Positions 1 to 12,423 of a stretch of 64,000 nt of DNA are shown one piece after another. Positions within the stretch are counted from its first letter, which is position 1. Every line of letters begins with the position of its first letter. The translations under genes were made by a program, and so were the position numbers. Source of the stretch: Dromaius novaehollandiae (Eukaryota > Chordata > Aves > Casuariiformes > Dromaiidae); contig NW_026991398.1 in assembly GCF_036370855.1 (NCBI RefSeq), positions 3,162,001 to 3,226,000 of the forward strand, written 5' to 3'. The notes below the pieces were generated by a model. That model was not told where the DNA came from, did not search any database, and saw nothing but the letters and a program-made list of their open reading frames with translations.

Positions 1-2290
1 TTTCAGTGAGCACCTGTAAAACAAAGATGTCTGCTTTTTAAGCTTTCTTTATTCTTCATGTTGCAGAATAAGTGATGTCCACCCTCTCCAAATGATATGG
101 ATCCAGAGTGTCTCCTAATGAGGTCTGGACATGGAGGAAAAGCAGCAGTTTTGATAAGAGACCTGCATGGACAACCTTCCTCCCAGCTCCCCAACCCTGC
201 AATTTCCCTCTTCAGCCACTGGGGACTTGCATCACTCTTGCTAACATCTAACGCTTTTCCACTCAAGGCGGTAGCTGAATGTTACAGCTCCTCTGCACCA
301 ATTCCCACCTGCTTGCCTTAGACAACTAGCTGCAGACACAGGAGGATTTTTCTTAACTGCAAACAAAGAAAAATAAAATATGATCAAGTTTACTAAAAAG
401 TCAAATACACTGCTATAGTGTATGTTAAGTCCAAGCTGCCTCCAGTGAGCTCCACTTTCCACAAGCAATAACCTTCCTTGAAATGTTTTAGGTAGGAGAG
501 ATACAGCTAGATGGAAATACAGCTAAGGAGCTGGGTAAAGAGAGAGTTAGATTCTTGAAAGAGGAGGCAAGCTTCAGACTCCCTGAAGCTCAGAGCAGAG
601 CTAGAAAGCTGAGTATCTGAATGGATAAAGAGCAAGGGGAGGAGGAAACCTGGAGAACTATGGAAAGTGCATATGTCCAGATAGTCTGATGCAAAGAGGA
701 CTTTAGAAATGATCCCTTTAATCAGGACATGGGGGAATATGTGAAAGATTCCTGAGATGCCATCCACAGCATAATAGAGCAGTAATGCAAGTTGTCAGGG
801 AGAGATAAATTTTCTCCAGAGATGTACTCTTCCTCAAAATTTCCACTATTTCATCATGGGAAAACATTGGCATTAAGATTAGTCAATCCTTTCAGCTGTT
901 GAAAGTGTGCTCATATTTTTGAAATCTTGAAAACTGTTCTTCATCTTTCCAGGCAGAGCTCAGGGTTCCAACCACAAGCACCCAGTGGCACTTGGAGAGG
1001 CCCTGATGCATCTGAGGCACCTGCCTGGACCTGGCAGCTCTCCCATAGGACCTGCGGGAGACTGGAGCCCCTGGGAGCTGCAGAGGGAGGCTGGGCAGAG
1101 GGGACCAGGGCACCTGCAATGGCACCACATGTCCATGACCCTGTGATGGCATCCCATGCCAGTTCTGAAAATCTCTTTCTTTCTGAAAACAAAAAAACAA
1201 AACAAAGAAAAACCACAAAATTCCCATAAAAGACCACTGTATTAAAGAAAAGAAAACAAAGCAAAGAAGGACCATAAGAACACAAAGAAGGTTAAAACCT
1301 GGAAACTGTAACCAAACATTCCTTCGCTTTGGATCATTCTCTTAATTTCTTCCTCATTTTGTTTTGTATTGACTGTTTCTAGACCTTCCTGTTATAATCA
1401 GGCCCGCACCATTAAAACAGATATTTTTGTGCCTCGCACAGAGTCCAGTGCACCAACACCACCCCCAGCCCAGGGCTGCCCATGCCACTCCTCACTGCAC
1501 AGAGTGAGTCACACTCTGAGGTGTCGCGCTCTCTCGACTGATAGAGGCAAGCAGGGTGACCAGCTTCAGTGAAATGCTGTATCTTTGGATGGCCAAATCT
1601 GCACAAACCTCAACATAGCTGTGTTAGAGTGATGTCTGAAAGGAGTCCCTAGTCATCTAGCCACACTCCCGTTTCCTTCCCTGCACGGTAAATGAAGTGC
1701 TACTGCATCTGAGGTGACGACAGGGATGAGGCTGATCTCCCCCAATGCCAGGCCATTTTGGTGCACATGCCTATGTCTAACGCAAGTGTCTGGACTTCCC
1801 TTTCTAGTCAAGGGAGAGAAATAAGTTGTCTCACTGAGAGGTCTGGAGAGACTTCTGCTGGTGACCACCTAATGCTCCAGAAAGGTTCCCGTAGGTCCTG
1901 GGTAACATTTCCCAGCTCCCCATGGGCACACAGCCACCCCAGGGCATCTCAGGCAGTAATAGCCTCTATATGTCAGCAGATGAATAAAGGCCTGAACACT
2001 GATTTTTAGTCATAAGGTGAAACCCATTCAAAAAATAACTCTACGCAAGAGCTGAAAAAAATCCCCATCTCCACAAAAATTCATTTTTATCAGTTGGAAT
2101 GGATTTTTTATTTCTTTTTTTATTGTATATATTTATTATATACATATATATATACTTACAGTTATTCATTTCGTATTCATTTCCTACCAGCACTCTGCAT
2201 GGAGAAAATTTTGCTCTGAGGAACTATGGTATTCAAACACACATATTTCCTATCTCTTCTTCTGCCTCTCTGTCCTTTCTTCTGCATCTG
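1..2290 (+). repeat. Module A, copy 1
   Basis: This long low-copy segment matches 32950-35064 in the same direction and 13152-13970 and 47100-49450 in reverse. The match is continuous apart from indels and ends only where other elements interrupt it. An A-rich tract sits near 1188-1215. I see no known protein or RNA gene. An open frame at 927-1229 survives in three copies (see findings). The segment behaves as part of a duplicated block that accompanies the OR genes. Its left end is cut by the window. Confidence 0.75.
2125..2162. repeat. AT-rich simple repeat
   Basis: A run of TA/TATT-type units with stretches of alternating T and A. The reverse copy of this module, near 47190-47250, is also AT-rich but has a different repeat pattern. 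This suggests an unstable microsatellite inside module A. Confidence 0.7.
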
Positions 2291-3070
2291 CAGAGGATGG
2301 GGAGAGGCAGGCAAAGGGGACATGGCTGCAGTGTTGACTGTGAGGTCACTTCCACTGCAGCAGCCTGATTGGCCCTCAGCAGATGTGCTCACCAGCAGGC
2401 ATTGTGATGTCACCCAGCACCTCAGAGAGCCCACCCAGCAGCAGTGACAGTCCTGGGGAGGGGAGGGGGTGACACAGGTGACAGGGACCCATCTGGGTGC
2501 TGATTGTGAGGGCACCTCTGCTGCAGCCACCCCACCAGCCCGCGGCCGGCAGGCAGGCAGGCACGGCTCATGGCCACCCTGCTCAGGACTAGCCCCCTGC
2601 AGCGGACCTGCCACCGAGCAGTGCACAGCTCCTCGCCTAGATCTCCTCCGAGCCCAGGGTGCTGCCCCTGCAGCCCAGGGACAGCACAGGCATCATCTGG
2701 AAGGTTCAGCTCAGTGGCAGCTCAGTGTGCCCAACGTTCTGCATGATGTATTATTACCAGCCTCAAGGGGTTTTATATAGTGTGCTACCAAGAAGGAGTC
2801 ACATTGCGTGCTCTAATGTGCAGTTTGATGATGGGTGGGTGAGTTTAACTGTGCAAGGCCTGATGGGACAGCCCTGGATGACTCAGGAAGGCACTGACCC
2901 TCACTTGTTTTTTTCCACACCTCACTGTCAAGAGGGGACCTTTGTCCAAAGTAGCTTCAGATCCACACTTGAGATTTCATCTCAGAGGAGGTTCACCTCT
3001 AGAGAAGAGTCCAGGAGTGAGCTAATAGCCAGGCTGTGCCTTGCGCTGATCAGGCTCCCAGAGGCCAAGA
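2290..3070 (+). repeat. Block D, copy 1, with satellite-like monomers
   Basis: This block matches 45720-46640 in reverse. It includes short reverse-strand versions of the unit that makes up the 65-bp satellite: the GAGGTCACTTCC motif near 2342 followed by CAGCCTGATTGGCCCTC, and GTGATGTCACCCAG near 2402. It is continuous with module A on its left, as its partner is on its right. No coding gene is recognised; open frames here run on both strands in GC-rich sequence. Confidence 0.65.
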
Positions 3071-3450
3071 GGATGAAGGAGCCAGGTGAGTTCACAGTGC
3101 TGCAAGGATGAATTACCCCAGATGAGGGTTGAGACATTCTGTCAGTTGTAAGAGAAGCCTGTACAAGCAAGAGAGGATGGACCTCCCAATGGTGGTTGTC
3201 CAAAACAAGGGGAGACAAATCCCAGCTGAAGAGCCCCTGTGGCATGGGAGCAAGCCAACAGGAGAAAACCCTCCCTGCTGTCCTCTGGATGAACACAGGG
3301 CATGGGTTTAACAGTCATGGGTGGGATTCAGCTCCCCTGATGGCAGAATTTACATGTCTGAGCTTCAGGAAAGAAAGACTGGAGAGGATGGCTCCATCTA
3401 CTTAGAGGTGCAAACCATGCAGGTAGAAAACTCACACCCCAGGTACTGAG
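3070..3450. other. Unassigned spacer
   Basis: Between block D and the satellite I see no gene, no recognised repeat and no tandem pattern. Confidence 0.5.
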
Positions 3451-6400
3451 ACACAAGTCATCTCACAGACTGTTTCCCACCCATGTGCCTGCTCCTTGTC
3501 CATTCCTTGCAGAGACAGAAGTCACCTCACAGTGACCTGCATGGTCGAGTGCTTCCTAAGGGCCTACAAGCTTCTGAGACACAATCTTCTCCTAAAACAC
3601 AGCCATGATACAACAGCTGTCTGCACTGCCATTCAGAGGGACCTTGGCAGGCTGGGGAAATGGGCACAGAGGAACCTCATGAAGCTCCACAAAGGGAAAT
3701 GCAACGTTTTGCACGTGAGAAAGGGTAACCCAGGACACACTGGGTGCTGACCAGCTGGAAGGCAGCTTTGCAGAGAAGGACTTGGGGGTGCTGGTAAACA
3801 ACGTGAAGCAGCATGAGACAGCAACACATCCTCGTGGCAAAGAAAGCCCATGGCTTCCTGGGCTGCACTGGGAAGAGCGCTGCCAGCAGGGCGAGGGCTC
3901 TGCACCTGCAGGCTCTGCATCAGCAGGCTCTGTGCCTGCTGTCTAATCAGGTCCTCAGGCACAAGTGACCTCAGAAGCACATGCCATGCTGTGAGCCTGC
4001 TGCTTGCCTATCACATTCTCCAGCACAAGTGACCTCACAAACAATTACCTTCAGCATGAGCCAAAGGCTGACCTATCAGCTGCTCAGAAAGAAGTCACCT
4101 CATAATCATCTATCCAGCCCAGGTGCCTGCTGCAGGCCCTTCTGCTGCTCTGATGGACATGACCGAGCTATTTGCCTGCTGCTATCCAGTCAGGTACTAC
4201 GGCAGAGGTGACTTCACAATCAACATCCAAGCCATGTGCCTCCTGATGGCCTATCAAGAGCTGACACTGCAGTGACCTCACAGTCACCAGTCACCTTCAC
4301 TGCCATGTACTTGGCACTGGCCTATCAGCTGCTCCGTTATAAGGGACTGCACAATGAACATCCAAGCTGTACACTTGCTGCTGGCCTCTAAGCTGCACAG
4401 ACAGAGGTGACCTCACAGGCACTTCCACACCCACGTGCTGCTGCTGGACCATCATCTTCAGAGACAGAAGTGACATCACTGTCATCTTCACAGCCAGGGT
4501 CCTCCTAGTAGCTTAGGAACTTCCAAGACTCAATTCACCTCATCATAACTTTGCCACCCATCAGCCTCTTAGTGGCCCATCAGCTGATCAGCTACAAAGA
4601 ACCTCACAAACAACATCCAAGCCCATGCACCAGCTGCCGGCCTTTCAGCTTCCTGATGGACATGACCCAGCTCTGTGCCTGCTGCTCTCCAGTCAGGTAC
4701 TTGGGCAGAAGGGACCTCACAATCAACATCCAAGTCATGTGCCTGCTGCTGGCCAATCAGCTGCAGAGACAGGAGTGACCCCAAAACCTACATCCTAGCC
4801 CTGTGCCTGTTGGTGGCCTATCAGGTACTCAGGCAGATGTGACCTCACAACCACTGACCCCACACAGGAGTCAAGTGCTGGCCTATCAGCTTCGCACATA
4901 CTTGCATTTCTATATTACTGTAGAGCTCTGCAGGTGCCAATCCCTCCTCTGGGCACACTCACCACACCCAGAACCTCACCACCAACAGCTGCTGGCCTGG
5001 CAGTTGCTCAGATAGAAGTGACCTCACAAGTGCATGACTCCACCAGGTGCCTGCTGCTGGCCTGTGGCTTTAGAGACAAGTTTCCTCAAAATAACTTCCC
5101 CAGCCACCAACATGCTGCTTCTCTACCAGGTCCTCTGCCAAGGAGACCTCACAATCAACTTCCATACCCATCTGCCTGCTGCTGGCCTATCAGGGACTCA
5201 GAAGGAGATGACCTCACAGTCACTTTCACAGCCATGTGCCTGTCACTGCCCTACAAGCCTCTGAGACAGCAGCTACCTCACGATAACTTCCCCAGCTCTG
5301 AGACAAATGCTGACCTACCAGCTGCTCAGGCAGCGTGAGCTCAAAAGCACAGATCCCAGCCATGTTCCTGCTGCTGCCCTACCAACTGCTCTGTCAGCAG
5401 TGACCTCACAGTCACCTTTCCAGCCACAGCTCTGCTGCCATTCAAGGAGTTCATCAGTCACCAGTGACCTCACAATCAACATGCAAGCCTTGATCCTGCA
5501 GCTGGCCTGAAGTGACCTCACAACCAGAAACAGCAACCATGACCACAGCACTGGCCTATCAGGCACTGAGGTGGAAGTGACCTCATAAGCACAAACACCA
5601 GCCATGTGACCAGTACTGGCCTATCAGGCACTGAGACACAAGTGACCTCACAACCGCAAACAGCAACCACATAACCAGCACTGCCCTTTCAGCCACAGAG
5701 GCAGAAGTGACTTCACAACCACAAACAGCAGCCATTTGCCTAGCACTGGCCTATCAGGCACTGAGGCACAAGTGACCTCACAACCACAAACAGCACTCAT
5801 GTGCTCGGCAGTGCCCTATCAGGCACTGAGGAAGAAGTGACCTCACGACCACAAACAATAGCCATGGGCCTAGCACTGGCCTATCAGGCATTGAGGCCCA
5901 AGTGACCTCACAACTTCAAACACCAGCCATGTGACCAGTGCTGGCCTATCAGGGGATCAGGAAGAAGTGACCTCACAACCACAAATAGCAATAACATTTC
6001 TCCTTGTTGCCTGGCATTTACAGATGCACAGTGGCCTCACAATGGGTATCACAGGAATTTGTTTGGTGCTTGGCTATCCCGTTCTGAGGAAGTAGGGACT
6101 TCCCAGTCTTCATCAAAGCCATGTGCCCTCTGCTGGCCTATCAGATAGTAAGGCAATAGTGACCTCACAAGCAAAAACCACAGCCATGTGCCTACCACTG
6201 GCCTCTCCAATGCTAAAACAAAAGTGACCTCACAGTCTGCATTGAAGCCATGTGCCTGCTGCTGGCCTATCACGGACTGAGGCACACGAACCTCAGACGC
6301 ACAAACGGCACTGCTCTCCATAACGCTGCTCTACCAGGCGCTCACGTAGATGGGAGCTCAGAACCGGAAACAGGCAATGGCTCTGCTGCTGGCCTATCAG

Positions 6401-7005
6401 ATTCTTCAGCAACAATGACCTCATATCTGCACTGAAGCCATGTGCTTGCTGCTGGCCTATCAATACTGAGGCAGAAGTGACCTCACAAGCACAAAAGCAG
6501 CAATGTGCTTGATGCTGTCTAATGAGGTACTGAAGCAAAAGCCACCTCACAAGTACAAAAATGAGCAACATGGCTGATGGTGGCGTAGCAGATCCTCAGA
6601 CCGAATGACTACACCAACACAAACATCAGCAATATGCATCGAGCTGGACTGTCAGGTACTGAGGCTGAAGTGACCTCACAGGAAGCCATCGATCAGCAGA
6701 TGCTCCTGTTAGTGACTGGGGCACAATTGACCTAAACAAGCACAAACAGCAGCAATGTGCCTGCTCATCGCCAATCACGCACTGATGCACAGCTGGCCAC
6801 AAAAACATCAACAGCAGCAATGGGCCTGCTCCCCGTTTGTGAGGCACTGAGACACGAGGAACCTCACCAGCATCACCAAAGCTATGTGCGTGCTGTTGGC
6901 CCACCAAGCTCAGAGGCACAGCTGACCTCACAAGCACAAATGGCATCGACGTGTCTGCTGCTGGCCTAGCTGGTACTGAGTCACAAGTGACTGGAAAAGT
7001 GCAAA
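3450..7005 (+). repeat. 65-bp tandem satellite array
   Basis: A tandem array of about 50 units. In the cleanest part, consecutive units begin at 5511, 5576, 5641, 5706, 5771, 5836, 5901 and 5966, an exact 65-base period. The unit core reads AGTGACCTCACAA, then a CA-rich stretch, then GCCATGTG, then CTGGCCTATCAGGCACTGAG. The left half favours CTGCTGCTGGCC and ATCAACATCC variants; the right half favours CACAAACAGCAGCC and TAGCACTGGCC, so there are at least two subfamilies. 65 is not a multiple of three, so the array cannot encode a repeated peptide. A CR1 fragment interrupts it near its left end. Edge units are more diverged than central ones, as expected for an array kept uniform by unequal exchange. 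Confidence 0.95.
3590..3930 (+). mobile_element. CR1 LINE reverse-transcriptase fragment inside the satellite
   Basis: Translation from about 3600 gives AAIQRDLGRLGKWAQRNLMK-like sequence followed by a KGKCNVLH motif. A frame-shifted continuation contains a VAKKAHGFLGC-like motif. These are hallmarks of the C-terminal part of CR1 (jockey-clade) reverse transcriptase. Satellite units resume on both sides, so the fragment lies within the array. It is truncated at both ends and nonfunctional. Confidence 0.8.
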
Positions 7006-8515
7006 CCTTCACAGAGGAGAAGCTCACCTGGACCACTTGCATGGCCCTTGATTATGCTGTGATCACTCTGTACAGAAAAGTCATCTGCAAACGGCTTCCA
7101 TCTCCTGGCAGGATTCTCTCCAGGTCATGGGACATCTCCACTCTGTCACCTTGGGCACAAATCACAAAATGCAACGATTGATCTTGCTTTTCCTTTTTGA
7201 CCATCAAGTCCTAGCTGTGACCCTTTGCACTGGAGCACCTACACAATGACAGCAGGAGGCCACTGCCATTTCCAGTGCCGAGGTACAGAGATCAGCTGAG
7301 GGAGCAGCTGCACTGGAAAGGGTTCCTGACACTGTCAGATCAACTCAGCACTGCACCAGCCATCACCATGACGCCAGACCTCGGCTGTGCCAGCTAGTCT
7401 GCAAACACACTGTCTCTGCCCCACAGAGCTGGTCCTTCTGCTAGATACAACCAAGTGCCAGCAAGAAGAGATGGATGCAGGACCCTCGCCACTTGCACAC
7501 TCCCCAGGCACTGCTCTGCTCGCTGCCTTCCCCTGGTTCCTCAACCCCCCCACACAGGGAAGCTCTTGCAGTAACACCGGGATTTGGCCAAGGCACTCCA
7601 GGCTCACAAGACAGGTGCAAATGATCAGCTCAAGACCAGGGACAGAGCTGGCTCCTTGGATGATGCTGCTCTTTTCAGAGGGAAGGAGCCTGCTTCCTTC
7701 GGGCAGAGCAGGCTGCTGCTTTCCACCCCCATCCCCTCAGGAACCTCCATGTAGCAACTGGGGGATGGGGATTTTGTTCAGTAATACAAAAGTTACAGAT
7801 ACACTGTAGAAACCTTTGAGAGTCCTGAAGGTCTCCGAGCCCAAAGTAACCTTGGTTCCTTTCCTTCAGTTCCTTGGACAAGGAGCCCCTGTGAAGGGAA
7901 AAAGGGTGCAGAGGCTTTGACATGAGGCCCAAGCAAGGAGACAGCCCCACACTGGAGGTCTGCTGAAATGCCAGCTGTCCTGGCTGCCACGGGCAACCTG
8001 GCCCTGGGCACAGCTTCACCCCTCACAGAGCCAGGAGCCCAGGAGCTCTGAGACTTCCTCAGTTCAAGCCAAGCAGGCTTTGGGGCACACAGACAAAGGC
8101 ACTCAAGAGATGCTGGCATTTAATTATAAGGATCTTGGACTCATCTTATGTGCCACAACATAATACCACAACCTTCTAGGAAAAGGAGGGGGCACAACAG
8201 CATTTGCTGAGCAGGCCGGCAGTAACAGCATTTGTGGGACACGGAATTAGCAGCACAGGAGAGGTACTAGGAGGTGAACCCACACCTCAAATCACCCATG
8301 GAAGCCAGGCACATTTATGGAAGCATTTGCATCCATACGTGGCTTCAGCTCATTCACTTGCAGCTGCTTTCACAGAGGGCTCACCATGTTGGCAGAGATG
8401 TTGACAGATACAGGGACACAGCCTGGCACCCTGCCTCCATCCTCGGGTACTCTAGCACTGCACCCGGAACCTACGTGAGTGGAGCAACCTAGAAAGAGAG
8501 AAAGAATCTGAGTGT
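7005..8515. other. Apparently single-copy spacer
   Basis: No OR-cluster module, satellite unit, CR1 motif or long coding frame with a recognisable product is seen. The open frames are short, overlapping and on both strands. This may be ordinary intergenic DNA or hold unrecognised exons. Confidence 0.45.
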
Positions 8516-9075
8516 TACTGTGAGTTCTGCTGGCCTTGTGGAGTCACAACAGTCAGGGGCAAATGTCTCCCCTCTGTGCTGGGCTGTATTTGTGAGAACA
8601 CAGCCAGCAGGGCCACCGAGACATTCTACCCCTCTTTTTGGCACAGGGCAGACCATGTCTGCATATCGGCTCCCATTTAGGCTCTCCCATTCTGCAAAGG
8701 CACTAACACACAGGAAGGAATCCAGTACAGGGACACCAAGATGGTCCGGCCTGGAGCATGAGGCATATAAGGAGAGGCTGGGAGAGCTGAGTTTCTTCAG
8801 CCTCAAGAAGAGAAGGCCAAGGGGCATCTTCATGCTGTGCACAGCTACCTTATGGAGGGCACAAAGAAGACAGAGCTGGATTTTCTTGGAGGTGCACACT
8901 AATAGCATGAGAGGCAACAGGGACAAATTGGACAAAGGGAAATTCTTCTTAGATGTTAAGAACAAGCCTTTTTCTCCGTGAGGGTGGTCAAACTGTGGCA
9001 CAGGGATCCAGAGAGCTTCTCAGCTCTCCATCCTTGGAGATAATCAAAACTTCACTGGAAAAGGCCCCAAGATAC
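8515..9075 (+). mobile_element. CR1 LINE 3' fragment
   Basis: The sequence follows the end of CR1 ORF2 and its 3' region. It has the GGCCTGGAGCATGAGGCATA and GAGAGGCTGGGAGAGCTGAG type motifs, then TTCAGCCTCAAGAAGAGAAG, then the CTCCATCCTTGGAGAT motif near 9028. It is clearly diverged and 5' truncated, as most CR1 copies are, and encodes no intact protein. Confidence 0.85.
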
Positions 9076-10250
9076 CTCCTCTTCTGGGACCTGCCTTGAG
9101 CAGGATGTTGGATCCCTACCTCCAACTGTCTCCCCCATTGAAGGCTCAAGGAGTCTGCTATTCTGAGACTCTTGCCAAAGGGACCAGAGGCTTTGGAGAT
9201 GCCACCTCCACCGCTGACCAAGGAGAGATGTCTCAGAGCCACCCATAGTCCTGAGAGGCCTGACTTCTGGTGAGGTGGCATCTGCCCTGTCTCCAAGGGT
9301 CTGGGTACGCACAAAGTGGAGAAATGGCTCTGACTACTTTGATTAACTACCCTCTGTCGGATGGCTCAGAACGGATTAGGGTCTCAGATGGGAAGATGCA
9401 ATGAGGGTCCAGATTCAACAGAAAGCCTTCAAGGAGTGAGAAGAGGACTTTCCCCAGCAGTGTCAGTAAAATCCCAGAGACTCACGGAAGCATCAAGACC
9501 TCCAGAAAATGCAAGCCTGAACCTCAGCTGACAGAAACCACCATACTGTGACTGTGAGCATCCCTGTCTCGCACCAGGATGTTCCAAGGAGGGAACACGG
9601 TCACCAGCAGTCCTCACCCAGCTCTCCCAGAAGGACACCGTGATGGCAGGCTGGGCTCTGGGAGAAGAGCACTGCTCTCTCCAGCCACCTCCTCCCATGC
9701 TCAGCAGCAAAACACTGGGGCCAACACCCAGCTCCATCACAGGGCACCCCGCACTGGGACATGCCGCTACCCCCACACCTCACAGAGGGTTGGCAGCCAA
9801 CACGCGCCTCTGCATCAGCAACACACAGGGCACAGCACCACACAGGGCAGCAGACAGGGCACCCACAAGCGCCCCAAAACACAGAAAGCCCAACTCTCCA
9901 TCCCCTTAATTCCCTTCTAGTCCTCCAAGGCCTTGCAACAGGCACTGCCTCTGAACAGCCACTCACAGCCCGGGGCCTGCTCACTTCCCACCTCCAGGAA
10001 GCAGAGGAGAAGGGCTCTCACAGGGGCTGATCAGGCAGCTCTTGTCTCTCGCTTGTGCCTCAACTTCTCTGAAAGCCTCTCAGAGCCCTTCAGAAATGCC
10101 GTTTTCAGAACAGAAGAGACCCCTGGGAAGGGCCCCTCGCGAGGACACCAGCAGCCTGCTCACACTTTGCCCAGCAGCTCCCAAACACAGCTCTGAGCAG
10201 CACCTGGGGGCTGCGGGGGCAGCAGCAGCTCTGGGAAACCCTGGACAAGG
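9075..10250. other. Spacer with a small element shared with 44.5 kb
   Basis: No gene is recognised. About 9600-9775 reappears in reverse orientation at 44505-44650 (shared stretches include CACTGGGGCCAACACC and GCACTGCTCTCTCCAGCCAC with substitutions). This marks a dispersed repeat or a rearrangement junction. Nothing else is seen. Confidence 0.45.
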
Positions 10251-11300
10251 GGTCTCAGGCCCAGGGCAGGAGCAAAGCTTCCTGCTCCCAAACCCCCCCA
10301 GCCACCCCGGCCCAGCTGCTCGGGGGCAGCCGGCACGTCTGGCTCGCAGGGCAGCTGCCCCGGGGCCAGGGCGCTTTGTCCCGTGCTCCCGGCCCCACCA
10401 GCCCCTGCTGCAGCTCTGGGAGGAAAGCAGCGCTGGGGCAGCACCACTGCCCCCGCCCCGGCGGGAGGGCACCCGCCGCCATCAGTATGCGCCCGCATCC
10501 CCGCCGTCCCCGCTCGCACCCGCCCTTGCCTGGCCCCTGGCTCCCACTTTGATCCCGCCCCACTTCCAGGCCTGGGTTTTTCCACATGCTGCACTCCGAC
10601 TGGCTGACAGAGCCACCAGTCAAGCCCATCTCCGCCCTCCTCCTCACACCAGCCAATAAAAGGCAGCACTGGGGCATCGCCGAGGGAACATTCCAGCCTC
10701 CTGCCCTGGCAGCCAGCTCTGCCCCTCCTCACCCCTCCCCCCCCGCTGTGGGGCACCATGTTGTGGGTGGCAGCGCGGGGCGCGGTGGAGCCTGGGGGCA
10801 GCCCGGCGCCGTGTGCCCGGGCAGTTTAGGGTGCCGGGCCCTGGCTGCTGCCCCGCAGGATCTGGGCTCTGCCGCAGGGGCCCCGCAGGGCTCCTGGCTG
10901 CCCTGCACCCGGGGGCCATGCTGGGTGCAGGGGAGAAGCCCCAGGGCTGGTGCTGGTGCTGGCTCTGGCGCCGGTGTGGGGGCCCTTGGCATGGCTGGGG
11001 TGCCGGAGCCGCGGGTAGCTTCCTGCTGCCCCCAGGCAGGGCAGGGCAGGGCCCTCTGGTCCTCTGTCCCCTGGGTCCCCAGCCCCCTGCCCACAGCAGC
11101 CCTGGGGCTCGGCAGCCCTCGCACTGCACCCGGCAGGGCTGGGCCGCGGCCAGGCAGGGGCTGCTCTCTGCGGGGCCGGGCTGGGCCCCGGCACGTCGCT
11201 CCGCAGGGCTGAGGAGCCCCAGGGCCCCAGGGCAGCCAGGGCCAGAACAGCTCTGGGCCTGTCGGTGCTGGGCAGTGGAGGTGTGGGGCCGGGAGGGGGT
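10250..11300. promoter_or_regulatory. CpG-rich promoter-like segment
   Basis: This is the most GC- and CpG-rich stretch of the window (dense around 10440-10530 and 10765-10830). It contains a CCAAT box fused to an AT-rich element (CAGCCAATAAAAGGCAGC at about 10649), followed about 100 bases later by an ATG at 10758 in a CpG-rich setting. That frame runs only 23 codons before a stop, so no first coding exon can be claimed. It may be an unmethylated CpG island serving an unrecognised transcript, or simply a GC-rich patch. Both strands are open here because of base composition, and none of the long frames looks like a known protein. Confidence 0.35.
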
Positions 11301-12423
11301 GGGGGAGATGGCCCTGCTGGGCTCCCCCCAGCACTGCCCCCCACGGCTCAGAGAAACAGGCTTGGGGTCAGCAGGGACTTGTGCGGTGGCGATGGCACCC
11401 CCACCTGTTCCCAAGCTGCTCCCCCAAACAGGCTGTCTTTTGGGTGCAGAGGTTTGACCCCATTTGTAAGAGGACAGGAGCTGTGGCCATCGGAGGACAA
11501 GATCTCTGAGCCCAAAACATGCTCTGCCAAGCTGCAAGCATAAAAGGATGCAGGGGGAAGGAATATGGGTTCTCCCAAAAATTTAGATGTTCAGGGGTTA
11601 TTACAAGGTGAATATTTCATTTCCCATTAGGGCATTTCCAGCAGGCTCTTGAGAGCCCCATGGTTGCTGCAGGACACCCCAGCTCCAGGACAGAGGAGCC
11701 CTTTCCTGGCAGAGCCAGATCCCAAAGGGGGACCCACTCCCAGGGAAACGTGGGCCATGGACTGCCCCCTGCCATAAGGGGAAAGAGCTGGGGCTCAGAG
11801 CAGCCCCAGCCCCAGGCCCCAGGAGTCCTGCCTGCCACACTGTCCCCTGAGCCAGACGGGACCCTCAGGCAGGACTGTTGTGGCAGCCTCCAGCCCTGTC
11901 CAGCCACCCCCACAACCTGACATCCACAGCCATTTTTGGAATTAACAGTTTCTGTGTGACACCTGGGGAAGGAGCTCCCGTAGCGCTTACCCTTGGTGGA
12001 GAGCTGCAGGAGTGTTGCAAACAAGGAACTGTGTTCTGGGCTGCTGGTCTTGCTCCAGCAGCCCTCCATCTTGCTTGACCCCTTGCTCTTGGCTCACTTC
12101 TCCAGCCAGGGAGGAAGGACGCTCTTCCTGTTTTGTCAGCCAAAACTCCTCTCCAACATGTCCCTGCTCCTCCGTCTGTCAGCGAGCGGCCCCATATGCG
12201 GCCCTGCTCCCTCCTGTCCACACTCCTTGCCATAGAGCGGCTCCAAAGGGCAGTGGTGGGGAGCATATGAGCAGTGCCCAGCAGTGACCAGGCCTCACAG
12301 GGAAGTGAGGACACTGCTGTGGCACCAGGAGACCTCCCTGTGATGCAGCACATCCCACTGTGACCTCAGCTCGTGTCATCTGGGGGCTCAGGAGGTGACT
12401 GTCATGGAGATGGCAGAGCCAGG
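11300..12423. other. Unassigned spacer
   Basis: Moderately GC-rich, with no recognised gene or cluster module. A lone CTGTGACCTCAGC lies at about 12358 but is not part of a tandem array. Confidence 0.45.

Noticed and set aside
3450-7005. CRISPR-like reading of the regular array
   Set aside because: The host is a vertebrate, units adjoin directly and vary throughout, and there are no unique spacers or cas genes.
4934-7042. Open frames within the 65-bp satellite
   Set aside because: A 65-base period shifts the reading frame every unit, so no periodic protein can be encoded.
10644-11537. A 297-codon open frame on the minus strand over the CpG-rich segment
   Set aside because: Every frame on both strands is open here because of GC content. 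The product is low-complexity (P, A, G, R, S) and matches no family I know.
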